Positions 1-9,902 of a DNA stretch of 64,000 nt are shown here, piece after piece; within the stretch, counting starts at the first letter, position 1, and every line of letters begins with the position of its first letter. Origin of the DNA: Streptomyces asiaticus (GTDB lineage: Bacteria; Actinomycetota; Actinomycetes; Streptomycetales; Streptomycetaceae); assembly GCF_018138715.1 (NCBI RefSeq), contig NZ_JAGSHX010000006.1:3038001-3102000 (forward strand). The letters are read 5' to 3'. A program made the translations under genes and the position numbers. The notes beneath the pieces are model-generated. The model did not search any database. It was not told the DNA's origin and saw only the letters and a program-made list of their open reading frames with translations.

Positions 1-1
1 C

Positions 2-613
2 GCGCCCCAGGCCCCGCAGTACGGCTATGGCTACCCCCAGGCCCCGGCGCCCCCGGCCCAGCCGTACGGGAACGAGGGGTACGCCCCGCCGCCCCAGCAG
101 CAGGGGCCGGGGCACCAGCCGCCCCAGCAGCAGCACCCCGGCGCCCCACAGCAGCAGCACCCCGGCGCCGCCCAGTTCGGCCAGGGCGGCGCCCCGGCGC
201 AGGCGCCCGGCAACTGGATAGCCGTCGTCGCCCCGGACCGTGAGTACTTCATGGCGATGATGAACCGCAGCGGCCCGGAGGCCGCCGGGCTGAACCTCCC
301 GGCCTACTCCCCCGAGCAGCAGCTGCCGCTCAACGGCCACCAGATCACCATCGGCCGGCGCCGCCACAGCACCGGTGAGGCGCCCGACATCGACCTCGGG
401 CGGCCGCCCGAGGATCCGGGCGTCTCGCACCAGCACGCGCTCCTCGTCCAGCAGCCCGACGGCGTCTGGGCGGTCGTCGACCAGGACTCGACCAACGGGA
501 CCACGATCAACGGCGGCGAGGAGCCGATCCAGCCGTTCGTGCCGGTCCCGCTCCAAGACGGGGACCGCGTCCACGTCGGCGCCTGGACGACGATCACGGT
601 GCGCCGGGGCTGA
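2..613 (+). CDS. FHA-domain protein, 3' part only
   Basis: The reading frame is open from the window edge, so the gene begins upstream. The first 70 or so visible residues are a low-complexity Pro/Gln/Gly/Tyr linker rich in PQQQ and PGAP. The C-terminal part is an FHA domain, with an IGRRR strand, a GVSHQHALL segment and the typical DSTNGTTING loop that binds phosphothreonine. In Streptomyces such proteins often carry other domains (for example VWA) before the linker and work in Ser/Thr kinase signalling; that part is not visible here. The stop overlaps by about 20 bp the end of the convergent methyltransferase gene. Confidence 0.8.
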   Translation, partial: APQAPQYGYGYPQAPAPPAQPYGNEGYAPPPQQQGPGHQPPQQQHPGAPQQQHPGAAQFGQGGAPAQAPGNWIAVVAPDREYFMAMMNRSGPEAAGLNLPAYSPEQQLPLNGHQITIGRRRHSTGEAPDIDLGRPPEDPGVSHQHALLVQQPDGVWAVVDQDSTNGTTINGGEEPIQPFVPVPLQDGDRVHVGAWTTITVRRG

Positions 614-1748
614 GACCCTGGAAGGGCCCAAGACGGCCGGGAGGGCCCAGCGGCCAGCCGTAGGCGCCCTCCGGGTCGTCCAGCCAGGCCCATTGGCGCT
701 CGCCGCGCACCGTCACCCCGTAGCGCTCCCGCCCCGGCCTGCCCTCGTGCTCCCACAGCGCGAGGGCCTCGACCGGCTCCAGATGGCCCGCGGCCACGTT
801 CAGCAGGAAGCGGAAGGAGTCGTCCAGCAGCGGCCGGGACGGCAGCCCGTGGGTGGGCACCTGAGGCGGCGGACCGCTGCCGCGCAGCGGGACGAAGTAC
901 GCGGGGATGGCCAGGAAGTGCCCCTCGGCATGGCGGGCGTCGGCGACTCTCAGGGCGATCAGCCCGGTCGCGAGCGGCGTCAGGATCAGCGCGTCCGGCC
1001 GGCACTGGCCGAGCCATGCGGACGGGATGGACGCCACGGCGCAGGTGGCGATGATCCGGTCGTAGGGAGCGTGCAGCGGGCATCCGCGCGCCCCGTCGCC
1101 GGTGACGACCGCGGGGCGGAATCCGGCCGCGGCCAGATGGTTGCGGGCGGCCTCGGTGATCTCCGGGTCGAGATCGAGGGTGGCGACGTGGGCGTCGCCG
1201 AGCCGGTGGGCCAGCAGCGCGGCGTTGTAGCCGGTGCCCGCGCCGATCTCCAGCACCCGGTCCCCGTCCCGCACCTGGAGCGCCTGGAGCATCCGCGCCA
1301 TCAGCGACGGCTGGCTGCTGGAGGTGATCAGCTCACCGTCGCGCACCCGGGTGGCGAGCGGGGCGTCCGCGTAGGCCCCGGCCAGCCAGCGGGCCCGGCG
1401 CAGCGGGTGGGGATCGTCGCGCCACAGCCGGGTGTAGCCGACCGTCCCGTGTGCCGTGCCCGCCTCTCCTGCCCGTGTTGTCCTGGTGTCCGGCGGCGCG
1501 GCCGCCGCGGCCGCGTCCCCCGCCTCGTAGTAGTAGGGCACGAAGAGATGGCGCGGCACCTCCTCGAAGGCCGCCCGCCAGGCGGGGTCGGTGAGTCCGC
1601 CGCCCGCCACGATCTCCCGGACCAGCCCGGTCCGCAGCGCCGCGGCCTCCTCGGCGTACCCGTCGGCCTCCCGGCCGGCAGGCTTCCGCCGCGCCACACG
1701 CTCCGCGGCGTCCGGCGCACTGCGTGTGCTCCCGCCCGTGCTGCCCAT
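594..1748 (-). CDS. Protein-L-isoaspartate O-methyltransferase-like protein
   Basis: The product has 384 residues. The central part has the SAM-binding motif VLEIGAGTGYNAALL and the upstream PRHLFVP segment typical of the PCMT family, which methylates isoaspartyl residues in damaged proteins. It is longer than ordinary PCMT (about 210 residues), with a roughly 170-residue C-terminal extension ending in a WAWLDDPEGAYGWPLG segment. This resembles the Streptomyces two-part methyltransferase proteins of unknown substrate. The start chosen is an ATG with a GGAGAGTGGAGG ribosome site just upstream; a longer frame exists but would run into the divergent globin gene. The substrate is unknown. Confidence 0.75.
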   Translation of the reverse strand: MGSTGGSTRSAPDAAERVARRKPAGREADGYAEEAAALRTGLVREIVAGGGLTDPAWRAAFEEVPRHLFVPYYYEAGDAAAAAAPPDTRTTRAGEAGTAHGTVGYTRLWRDDPHPLRRARWLAGAYADAPLATRVRDGELITSSSQPSLMARMLQALQVRDGDRVLEIGAGTGYNAALLAHRLGDAHVATLDLDPEITEAARNHLAAAGFRPAVVTGDGARGCPLHAPYDRIIATCAVASIPSAWLGQCRPDALILTPLATGLIALRVADARHAEGHFLAIPAYFVPLRGSGPPPQVPTHGLPSRPLLDDSFRFLLNVAAGHLEPVEALALWEHEGRPGRERYGVTVRGERQWAWLDDPEGAYGWPLGPPGRLGPFQGLSPGAP

Positions 1749-1828
1749 GCCTCCACTCTCCTGCGCCCGGCCCCCGGCCGCGACCCACGCCCCCTTTTCC
1801 AGACGGGGGCGTCTGAGAGCATGGAGGC

Positions 1829-2233
1829 GTGAAAGAGATTCCGCGAGGCACACTTCAGGAGCAGACCTTCTACGAGCAGGTCGGTGGCGAGCAGACCTTC
1901 CGGCGTCTGGTGCACCGCTTCTACCAGGGGGTCGCGGAGGACCCGCTGCTCCGGCCGATGTACCCCGAGGAGGACCTGGGTCCGGCCGAGGAGCGGCTCA
2001 CACTCTTCCTGATGCAGTACTGGGGCGGCCCCCGCACCTACAGCGACAACCGCGGCCACCCCCGGCTCCGCATGCGCCACGCCCCCTTCACCGTGAACCG
2101 CGCCGCCCATGACGCCTGGCTGCGCCATATGCGCGACGCGGTGGACGAGCTGGAGCTGGCCCCGGAGCTCGAGCGCCAGCTGTGGCACTACCTCACCTAC
2201 GCCGCCGCCTCCATGATCAACACCGAGGGCTGA
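1829..2233 (+). CDS. glbO: Group II truncated haemoglobin
   Basis: The product has 134 residues and is a 2-on-2 globin of the trHbO class. Visible signatures are FYEQVGGEQTFRRLVHRFY near the N-terminus, the YWGGP segment and HPRLRMRH, which carries the proximal haem His. Such globins bind oxygen or NO in the cytoplasm; the physiological job in Streptomyces is not settled. The start is a GTG; its closest purine-rich box is only 1-2 bases away, so initiation is not ideal, but the first residues match the family. It is divergent from the methyltransferase gene. Confidence 0.85.
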   Translation: MKEIPRGTLQEQTFYEQVGGEQTFRRLVHRFYQGVAEDPLLRPMYPEEDLGPAEERLTLFLMQYWGGPRTYSDNRGHPRLRMRHAPFTVNRAAHDAWLRHMRDAVDELELAPELERQLWHYLTYAAASMINTEG

Positions 2234-2308
2234 CCCGGCGGATCGACCTGGGGGCTGATCCGCGCCGGATCGACCTGGGCGGGCTGACCCGGCGGGTCGA
2301 CTTGGGGG
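2231..2308. repeat. Short imperfect tandem repeat downstream of globin
   Basis: Three copies of a unit of about 25-29 bp, each with a core CGGRTCGACYTGGG preceded by CTGAYCC, follow the globin stop codon directly. They lie between the globin and a convergent gene and code for nothing obvious. Confidence 0.7.
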
Positions 2309-2336
2309 TCTGCCCCGGAGGGCTGCCCCGGCAGGC

Positions 2337-3170
2337 TCAGGCGGGCGTGACGGACAGCCCGGACAGACCGCCGGACAGGCCCTGCGTACGCACCGCGATC
2401 GAGCCGTACGGCGTGCGCAGCCGCAGCCAGCCGCCCGCGGCGAGCAGCGCCAGGGGCTCGGGCGCGGCGGTGGCCACGCCGCTCCCGTGGCCGGTGGCGG
2501 CCGGTGCCGCCGCCCGGACCGGGCGCAGAAAGCCCAGCGACTGCGCGGCGTGCACGGCGCGCAGTGGAAGCCCGGTGTCGCCGAGCGTGCGGGACCAGAT
2601 CTCATGGCCGATCCGGTCGCGCTCGGCGCGCGTACGCCGCTCCTCGGGGAGCGCCGCGTCGCGGGCCCGGAACTCCGCGACGGCGGCGGCGACCGCCCCG
2701 CGCACCCCGTCCACGCCCGGCAGCCCGTTCACCCGGCGCCAGCCGCCGCGCGGCGGCAGCACCCCGGCCCATGGCGGACCGGTGACGGCCTGCGGCACGG
2801 TGACCACCAGGCCCCGGTCGCGGATTTCGGAACCGTCGGTGGTCCGCGCGGCCCGCGCCGTGTCCAGCGCGTCCGCGAACTCACCCGCCGAGACGGTCGT
2901 ATCCAGGGCGCCAGCCCCGCCCGCCGCCCCGGCCGACGTGTGCGGTGTGTCCGGTGCGGCCTCGGTGCTGACGATCGCCTCGAGCCGCGCCGTACGGATC
3001 GCGAGGACCTCGAACGACGGCGGCCGGCCGAAGACGGCGAGCACACCGCCGCCCGCCTGTAGCCGCACCGCCGCCGCCCGGTCGTAGTGGATCAGCCGGG
3101 CCAGGAAGGCGGCGAGATCGGCCGCCTCCCCGGCGTCGGCGAAGTGGAGCTCCTGGCTGGGGGCCGTCAT
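2337..3170 (-). CDS. Conserved hypothetical protein
   Basis: The product has 277 residues and no motif I recognise. It is rich in Ala, Arg and Gly and has no signal peptide or membrane helix. The start ATG overlaps the stop of the upstream thioesterase gene by 4 bp (ATGA), so the two are translationally coupled and probably form one operon with ettA. The N-terminal segment EAADLAAFLARLIHYDRAAAV looks helical. I do not assign a function. Confidence 0.6.
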   Translation of the reverse strand: MTAPSQELHFADAGEAADLAAFLARLIHYDRAAAVRLQAGGGVLAVFGRPPSFEVLAIRTARLEAIVSTEAAPDTPHTSAGAAGGAGALDTTVSAGEFADALDTARAARTTDGSEIRDRGLVVTVPQAVTGPPWAGVLPPRGGWRRVNGLPGVDGVRGAVAAAVAEFRARDAALPEERRTRAERDRIGHEIWSRTLGDTGLPLRAVHAAQSLGFLRPVRAAAPAATGHGSGVATAAPEPLALLAAGGWLRLRTPYGSIAVRTQGLSGGLSGLSVTPA

Positions 3171-3676
3171 ACCGAGACGGCCCCCTCCGCCCGCCCGGCG
3201 CCATCGGCGGCTCCGGCGGGCTTCGTGGACGCCGCGGACGCCTTCTTGGCGGCGCCCTTCTTCACCGGGTCCGGCTCCAGGTACTCGGTCAGGAACTTCT
3301 CCTCTTCCGGGGTGACCCGGCGCGGGCGGCCCTGGTCGAGGTCGTAGGGCACGATGCGGGTGGCGGCACGCACATACAGGGCGTCCTCGTCCTTGATCTC
3401 ATAGCGCAGGGTGAGGTACGCGGCCTTGATCTCCGTCACCCAGGTCTCGATCGTCACCGGCCGGTGCCGGTGGACCAGGGGCTTCAGATAGTCGATCTCG
3501 TGCCGGGCCACGACCACGCCGCCGGTGAACGCGTCACTCCCGTTCCCCGGCGCCAGCCGCCACATGAAGTCGACCCGGGCCTCCTCCAGATAGCGGAGGA
3601 AGGTCACGTTGTTGACGTGGCCGAACGCGTCCATGTCGGACCAGCGCAGGGGACAGGGGTAGATATGGCGTGCCAT
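3167..3676 (-). CDS. Acyl-CoA thioesterase, 4HBT hotdog family
   Basis: The product has 169 residues. The N-terminal WSDMDAFGHVNNVTFLRYLEEAR is the 4-hydroxybenzoyl-CoA thioesterase/YbgC signature, with the catalytic Asp in SDMDAFGHVNN. The fold is about 130 residues; the Lys/Ala-rich C-terminal tail (KKGAAKKASAAS) is an addition. It should hydrolyse an acyl-CoA thioester; the substrate is unknown. It begins 4 bp after the ettA stop codon and overlaps the next gene by 4 bp, so ettA, this gene and the following hypothetical gene are likely one transcript. Confidence 0.85.
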   Translation of the reverse strand: MARHIYPCPLRWSDMDAFGHVNNVTFLRYLEEARVDFMWRLAPGNGSDAFTGGVVVARHEIDYLKPLVHRHRPVTIETWVTEIKAAYLTLRYEIKDEDALYVRAATRIVPYDLDQGRPRRVTPEEEKFLTEYLEPDPVKKGAAKKASAASTKPAGAADGAGRAEGAVSV

Positions 3677-3680
3677 CCAC

Positions 3681-5345
<1,665 letters not shown>

Positions 5346-5650
5346 GAGAAACCGTCCGGCAATCTGGTAGGTATCGAGGTGCGGCTCCGCCGCGGGGTCC
5401 GTATCCGTGGCGGAGCCGCACCGCGTGAGGGCAGATACAGCCATCTTGCCGTACAGCCCGCCCGAGGCGGAAACCCGTTTGGTCCGGCGTGCGGCATGGG
5501 TCCGGCATTCGCCGTCCCCCGGTGACACGAAGGGCCGGAGCCTCCATGAGGCTCCGGCCCTCCATCACCGCGTTCTTCGATGGTCACCACATCCGGTGAC
5601 CGTCGCTTCACTCAGCGATCACTGCTGCCCTGGCGTCGCCGCCCTGGCGT
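5346..5650. other. Intergenic region with terminator and likely ettA promoter
   Basis: There is no gene here. The region holds the hairpin at 5531-5561, which ends the surface-protein transcript, and between it and 5346 the presumed promoter of ettA. No clear -35/-10 pair was seen. Confidence 0.5.
5531..5561 (-). terminator. Strong hairpin terminator
   Basis: A perfect 12-bp stem, AGGGCCGGAGCC with GGCTCCGGCCCT, closes a 7-base loop. It lies about 90 bp after the stop of the minus-strand surface-protein gene and ahead of ettA. Confidence 0.8.
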
Positions 5651-7045
5651 TCACTCGCCCGCGGTCGCCTTCTTCTTACGGACGAAGAAGATCGCGCCGC
5701 CGCCGACCACGACCAGCGCCACGGCGATGCCCGCGATCATCGGGGTGTTGCTGCTGCTACCGGTCTCGGCGAGGTCGCCACCGGAGGTGTCACCACCGGT
5801 GCTGCCACCGGCCGACGCGGGGCTCGGCTGCGAGGAGGGGGTGTCGCTGCTGCCGCCGCTGCTGGAGGTCTTGCAGTCGAGAACGCCGGAGAAGGTCTTC
5901 GTGAAGCCGTTCGGACCGGAGATGGTGAACTTGTAGCTCTGGTCCTCCTTCACCGGGGCGGTGACGGTCTTCGACTGACCCGCCTCGACGGTGTACTTCT
6001 GGCCCAGCAGCTCGAAGGTGAACGCCTCGTCGCCCTTGTTGCTGGCCGTGATGTCCACGCCGCCCTTGGCGCAGTCCTTCTCGGCGGAGACCGCCGGGAC
6101 CGCGCCCTTCTTCGCCCAGTTCGCGGTGGCGGTGGCGGAGACGGTGCTCTCGCTCGAGCCGGCCAGGATCTGGGTCTGGCTCTTGGTGGCGCTGGCGAAC
6201 GCGCGGCCCACCGGAACCTTGGTGGCGGCCTGGGCGGTCAGCGTGGCGGAGCCGTCCGCCGCGCCCTCCGGGACGTCGAAGTACACCTCGCCGCCGTCGG
6301 CGGCGCTGGTGATGGTCTTGCCGCTCTTGTCGACGAGCTTGACGCCGCCCGCGGACTCGGTGCCCGGGGCCAGGGTGACGCTGTCGGCGTTGGTGTGGAC
6401 CTTGACCGGGCCGAGCCGCTCACCGGCCTTGCCGGAGACGGCCGGCGGGTCCAGGCTCAGCGACGCCTTGGGCTCCTGGAGGTTCTGGGCGTTCTTCTCC
6501 AGGTAGTCGGCCAGCTTCTCGGCCTGCGGGTCGGCCGCGTCCACCTTCGCGTTGTCGGAGAAGCGCCAGATGGCGACCTGCGTCCCCGCGGCGGCGGTCT
6601 TCTCGGTGAGGGGACCGGTGCCCGCCGTCTTCGCGAGCGCGCCGAGGTCGTTCACCTGCGGGTAGGAGTTCTGAAGAACCCAGTTGATCTTGCCCGCGTT
6701 GGGGTTGTTCGCCAGGGACGTCTCGGCCCAGGACTTCTCCTCGTACTTCGCCTTGCTCTGCGTCGGGTTGTGCAGATCAATGCAGTACGTCTGGATGGAA
6801 CCGCCATTGTCGACCGACATCTCGAAGAGACCGGCGCCGACCTGCTGGTCCTTGCCGTTGTCGTGGATGATGGCCTTGTCGAACGTCTTGAGACCGCCCA
6901 GCGTGGCGGTCGCGCCGCCCTGGCTCGGGGGCGCGTCATCGGCGGCGGCGGTGCCGGCGGTGGCTATCGCACCCGCCGCGACCAGACCGGACGCCAGCAC
7001 GGCGGCCGCAAGGCGGGCAGCGCCCCGCCTCCTTACAGAAATCAT
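5651..7045 (-). CDS. Thioester-domain surface protein with sortase E-type LAETG anchor
   Basis: The product has 464 residues. It has a signal peptide (basic start, hydrophobic core, cleavage near ATAGTAAA-DD). The thioester domain has Cys88 in TYCIDLH and Gln156 in TQVAIW, the pair that forms the internal Cys-Gln thioester used by Gram-positive surface proteins to bond covalently to targets. A beta-rich middle, a Ser/Gly-rich stalk, the sorting motif LAETG (425-429), a membrane helix and an RKKK tail follow. LAXTG is the sortase E preference in Streptomyces. It should be wall-anchored; the ligand is unknown. Confidence 0.88.
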   Translation of the reverse strand: MISVRRRGAARLAAAVLASGLVAAGAIATAGTAAADDAPPSQGGATATLGGLKTFDKAIIHDNGKDQQVGAGLFEMSVDNGGSIQTYCIDLHNPTQSKAKYEEKSWAETSLANNPNAGKINWVLQNSYPQVNDLGALAKTAGTGPLTEKTAAAGTQVAIWRFSDNAKVDAADPQAEKLADYLEKNAQNLQEPKASLSLDPPAVSGKAGERLGPVKVHTNADSVTLAPGTESAGGVKLVDKSGKTITSAADGGEVYFDVPEGAADGSATLTAQAATKVPVGRAFASATKSQTQILAGSSESTVSATATANWAKKGAVPAVSAEKDCAKGGVDITASNKGDEAFTFELLGQKYTVEAGQSKTVTAPVKEDQSYKFTISGPNGFTKTFSGVLDCKTSSSGGSSDTPSSQPSPASAGGSTGGDTSGGDLAETGSSSNTPMIAGIAVALVVVGGGAIFFVRKKKATAGE

Positions 7046-7179
7046 GGTTTCCCCTCCGGGCGAGCGCCAGTCAGTTGGTGCGCCTCGCCAGCGAACTCAA
7101 AACTCAGGAACCCCCGTTGGGCACGCAGGGATACTAGGGAGAAAGAAACCGATCGCTCCCCGGGAATACCTAGACCCAA

Positions 7180-7193
7180 CCGATCCGAATCGG
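7180..7193. promoter_or_regulatory. Small inverted repeat upstream of the surface-protein gene
   Basis: CCGAT-CCGA-ATCGG is a perfect 5-bp inverted repeat in an AT-richer stretch about 135 bp before the start of the surface-protein gene. It may be an operator, but no regulator is implicated. Confidence 0.25.
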
Positions 7194-7245
7194 AATCGTT
7201 ACCTAATCGCCAGATCCCGTATGACCTGGGATTATCGACAAATCT

Positions 7246-7269
7246 CCCGTGATCGCGACCGCTCACGGG
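7246..7269 (-). terminator. Possible terminator of ssb
   Basis: CCCGTGA and TCACGGG form a 7-bp stem with a 10-base loop; the right arm includes the ssb stop codon. In the minus-strand reading it is followed by a T-containing stretch. Confidence 0.4.
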
Positions 7270-7802
7270 GAAGTTGCCCCGGTCGGTGTGTTTAGAAGCG
7301 GTTTGGCCTGTGAAACCCGGCGAAATGCGGATGTACCCCGCGTGAGGTCGTGTCCGACCGCCACCGCGTCGATCTCCGCGGTGACCCAGCGCCTGGGCTG
7401 ATGCGCCCCGCCACCGGAATCCCCACCCGGGGCCGGAGGCGTGGCCGCGCCTCCTCCCCATCCCCCTTCCCCTTCTCCCTGAAGCGGCCGGTCTCCCTGA
7501 AGGGGCCGATCCCTCTCCCGCTCTCGCTCCCGGTCCCATTCGCGCTCTCGCACCCGCAACGTCCCATGGACGACGAGGGGTTCACCGAGCGATACCGACC
7601 CCGCGACATTCGCGGCCAGCGACCGCCACGTCCAGACCGTGTAGAAACTCGTGTACGCGTCCGCCCACGCGTCCCGCCCCCGGTCCCAGCGCCGCACCGT
7701 CGCCGCCAGCCGAAATCGGGCCACCGCGACACCCGCCGCCGTCTCCCAGAAGTCCGGCCGCGTCGCGGCGTTCCCCACCACGGTCACCCAGCTCTCGTTC
7801 AC
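7263..7802 (-). CDS. Single-stranded DNA-binding protein, second paralogue type
   Basis: The product has 179 residues with an N-terminal OB fold. MNESWVTVVGNAATRPDF, the FRLAATVRRWDR strand and FYTVWTWRSLAANV match bacterial SSB. The middle holds a highly charged low-complexity run (REREWDRERERERDRPLQG, with the LQGDRPLQGEG repeat), and the C-terminus lacks the acidic DDDxPF tip of the main SSB. This suggests a minor or specialised SSB, as Streptomyces have (inference). The start is a GTG with GGAGG 8 bases upstream. It lies downstream of two GTPase genes on the same strand. Confidence 0.8.
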   Translation of the reverse strand: MNESWVTVVGNAATRPDFWETAAGVAVARFRLAATVRRWDRGRDAWADAYTSFYTVWTWRSLAANVAGSVSLGEPLVVHGTLRVREREWDRERERERDRPLQGDRPLQGEGEGGWGGGAATPPAPGGDSGGGAHQPRRWVTAEIDAVAVGHDLTRGTSAFRRVSQAKPLLNTPTGATSP

Positions 7803-7943
7803 CGGCTACGCCTCCCCCATTCACTTCGCGGCTCCGTCGTGCCGCTCGTGAACCATGCTGCCCGGCATCACGAAACCCCGCCGGGGCCTGTGCACGACCC
7901 CGGGATTGTGGACAACTCGGCCACCCGGACGAGTGAACGCCCG

Positions 7944-9896
7944 TCACGCCCCGCCCGCCGCGACCACGTACTGCGCCCGTACCTCCCCGTACCGCGCCAG
8001 CTCCGTCTCGACCGGCTCCAGCACCCGTCTGCGTCCGCACTCGGCCGCCGCCTCCCGCAGGCGGCCCTCCACCGACCGGCCGTGGCGCCGGGCGGGCCCC
8101 CGCGCGGCCGCCCGGGAGCCCCACGCCAGCGTCGGGCCGACCGCCGCGCCGCCCAGCACCAGCAGCGTGGGCATCCACCACTCCGGCCCGCCGAACACCC
8201 CGGCCATGGCCCCCAACAGCCACAGCACCCCGATCACTTGCGCCAGCAGCACGGTCACCTGAGCCGCCGCCACCATCGACCACCACACGGGCCGGACCGG
8301 CCGCCGGTGTGTCGTCTCGGCCGCCACCGCCTCGTCGACCGCCTCCGCCAACCCCCTGCCGCCCCACCCCGCCGCCTCCCGGACGGCCTGGGCCCATGGA
8401 CCGGGCAGCCCGGCCGTCGCCTCGTCGCCGAGCGTGCGTACCGCCTCCTCCACCGCCGGGCGCGCCGTGACCGCCTCCACCGCCACCGTGCGCGCCCGCG
8501 CGCCCGGGATCTCCGTCCACTCCGTCCACTCCCCGGCCTCGGATGCTCGCGACCCCCGAGAGCCGCCGCCTCGAGAGCCGCCGCCCCGAGAGCTCCCCGA
8601 GGCGTGGCCCTTCCTCCCCCGCAGCCGCCCCCAGGGCGTTCCGCACGCCCACTCCGTGTCCCTCAGCCAGGCGCGCTCGGCCGCCTTCCCGGCCGCGCCC
8701 GCGCCCGCCGCCTCGGCCAGCCGGTCCTCGAACTCCGCCCGCGCCCGCTCGGTGAGCCCGACCGGCCCGCTGTCCGCCACATAGTGCGGCCGCAGCCGCG
8801 TCATCGTGCCGGCCACGTCCGCCGACAGCCGGCGCTCGGCCGCCCCGCACTCGGCCGTGAGCCGCGCGAGCATCTCCCGGAGCTCCCCGACGCCCTCGCC
8901 GGTCAGCGCGGACAGCGCGAGCACGGCGGCCCCCGGCTCCCCGTGCTCCCCGAGAGCGAGCCCGTCCTCGTCCAGCAGCCGCCGCAGATCGTCCAGCACC
9001 TGGTCCGCGGCCTCGCCCGGGAGCCGGTCCACCTGGTTGAGCACGACGAAGGTCACCTCGGCGTATCCGGCGAGTGGCCGCAGATAGCGCTCATGGAGGA
9101 CGGCGTCCGCGTACTTCTCGGGGTCCACCACCCACACCACCGCGTCCACGAGACCCAGCAGCCGGTCCACCCGCTCGCGGTGGCCCGGGGCGGCCGAGTC
9201 GTGGTCGGGCAGGTCGAGCAGGACCAGGCCGCGCAGCGCGGGGTCGTACGGATAGCCCGGGTTGCGCCGGTCCACCGCCGGGATGCCGAGGCGGTCCAGC
9301 AGGCCGTCGGCGTGGTCGGTCCACGCGCAGGCGAGGGGCGTGGCGGTGGTCGGTCGGCGGACGCCGGTCTCGGAGAGGGGGGCTCCGGCAAGGGCGTTGA
9401 ACAGTGTCGACTTACCGCTTCCGGTGGCCCCGGCGACGGCGACCACGGTGTGCCCGTAAGGATGCCGTCCCCGCGCGTCCGCCTCGTCGAGCACCCGCGC
9501 GGCCCCGGCGAGCGTGCGCCCCTCGAGCCGGGACCGGGACAGCCCGACGAGCTGGCGCAGGGCCTCCAGACGGGGCCGCAGGGTGCCCGTGGCGAAGCTG
9601 CGGACGCCGGCCTGGTAGACGGCGTACGGGGGGCCGCCGAAGGACCGCCGACCGGTCTCCTCCCCCGGGAAGTAGTCCGCCACGGCGCCGGGGATGTCCG
9701 GCGCGGCCTCCTCCGCCGCCTCCTGGTCCATCGCACGGGCCGGGCGGCCCGCGGCACGCCCGGCGGCCCGGCGGTGCGCCCGCCGGGCGATCAGGCCGTC
9801 GTCCCAGGTATGGCGGTCCCCCGCCGCCCGGCCTCCCCCGCCGCTCCCGCCGCCCTCGTTGCCGCCGTTGCCGCCGTTGCCCGCCATGGCCGTCAC
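7944..9896 (-). CDS. Dynamin/YfjP-like GTPase with two membrane helices
   Basis: The product has 650 residues. A GTPase domain has G1 GATGSGKST (156-164), the Thr-containing switch RRPTTATP, G3 DLPDHD and G4 NQVD. Toward the C-terminus are two adjacent hydrophobic helices (VWWSMVAAAQVTVLLAQVIG and WWMPTLLVLGGAAV) followed by a basic helical tail, so it probably acts at the membrane. The N-terminus is a Gly/Asn-rich tract. Start: GTG with AGGAGAGG 9 bases upstream, 6 bp after the stop of the next GTPase gene; the two are clearly co-transcribed. The cellular role is unknown. Confidence 0.75.
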   Translation of the reverse strand: MTAMAGNGGNGGNEGGGSGGGGRAAGDRHTWDDGLIARRAHRRAAGRAAGRPARAMDQEAAEEAAPDIPGAVADYFPGEETGRRSFGGPPYAVYQAGVRSFATGTLRPRLEALRQLVGLSRSRLEGRTLAGAARVLDEADARGRHPYGHTVVAVAGATGSGKSTLFNALAGAPLSETGVRRPTTATPLACAWTDHADGLLDRLGIPAVDRRNPGYPYDPALRGLVLLDLPDHDSAAPGHRERVDRLLGLVDAVVWVVDPEKYADAVLHERYLRPLAGYAEVTFVVLNQVDRLPGEAADQVLDDLRRLLDEDGLALGEHGEPGAAVLALSALTGEGVGELREMLARLTAECGAAERRLSADVAGTMTRLRPHYVADSGPVGLTERARAEFEDRLAEAAGAGAAGKAAERAWLRDTEWACGTPWGRLRGRKGHASGSSRGGGSRGGGSRGSRASEAGEWTEWTEIPGARARTVAVEAVTARPAVEEAVRTLGDEATAGLPGPWAQAVREAAGWGGRGLAEAVDEAVAAETTHRRPVRPVWWSMVAAAQVTVLLAQVIGVLWLLGAMAGVFGGPEWWMPTLLVLGGAAVGPTLAWGSRAAARGPARRHGRSVEGRLREAAAECGRRRVLEPVETELARYGEVRAQYVVAAGGA

Positions 9897-9902
9897 CTGC
9901 GG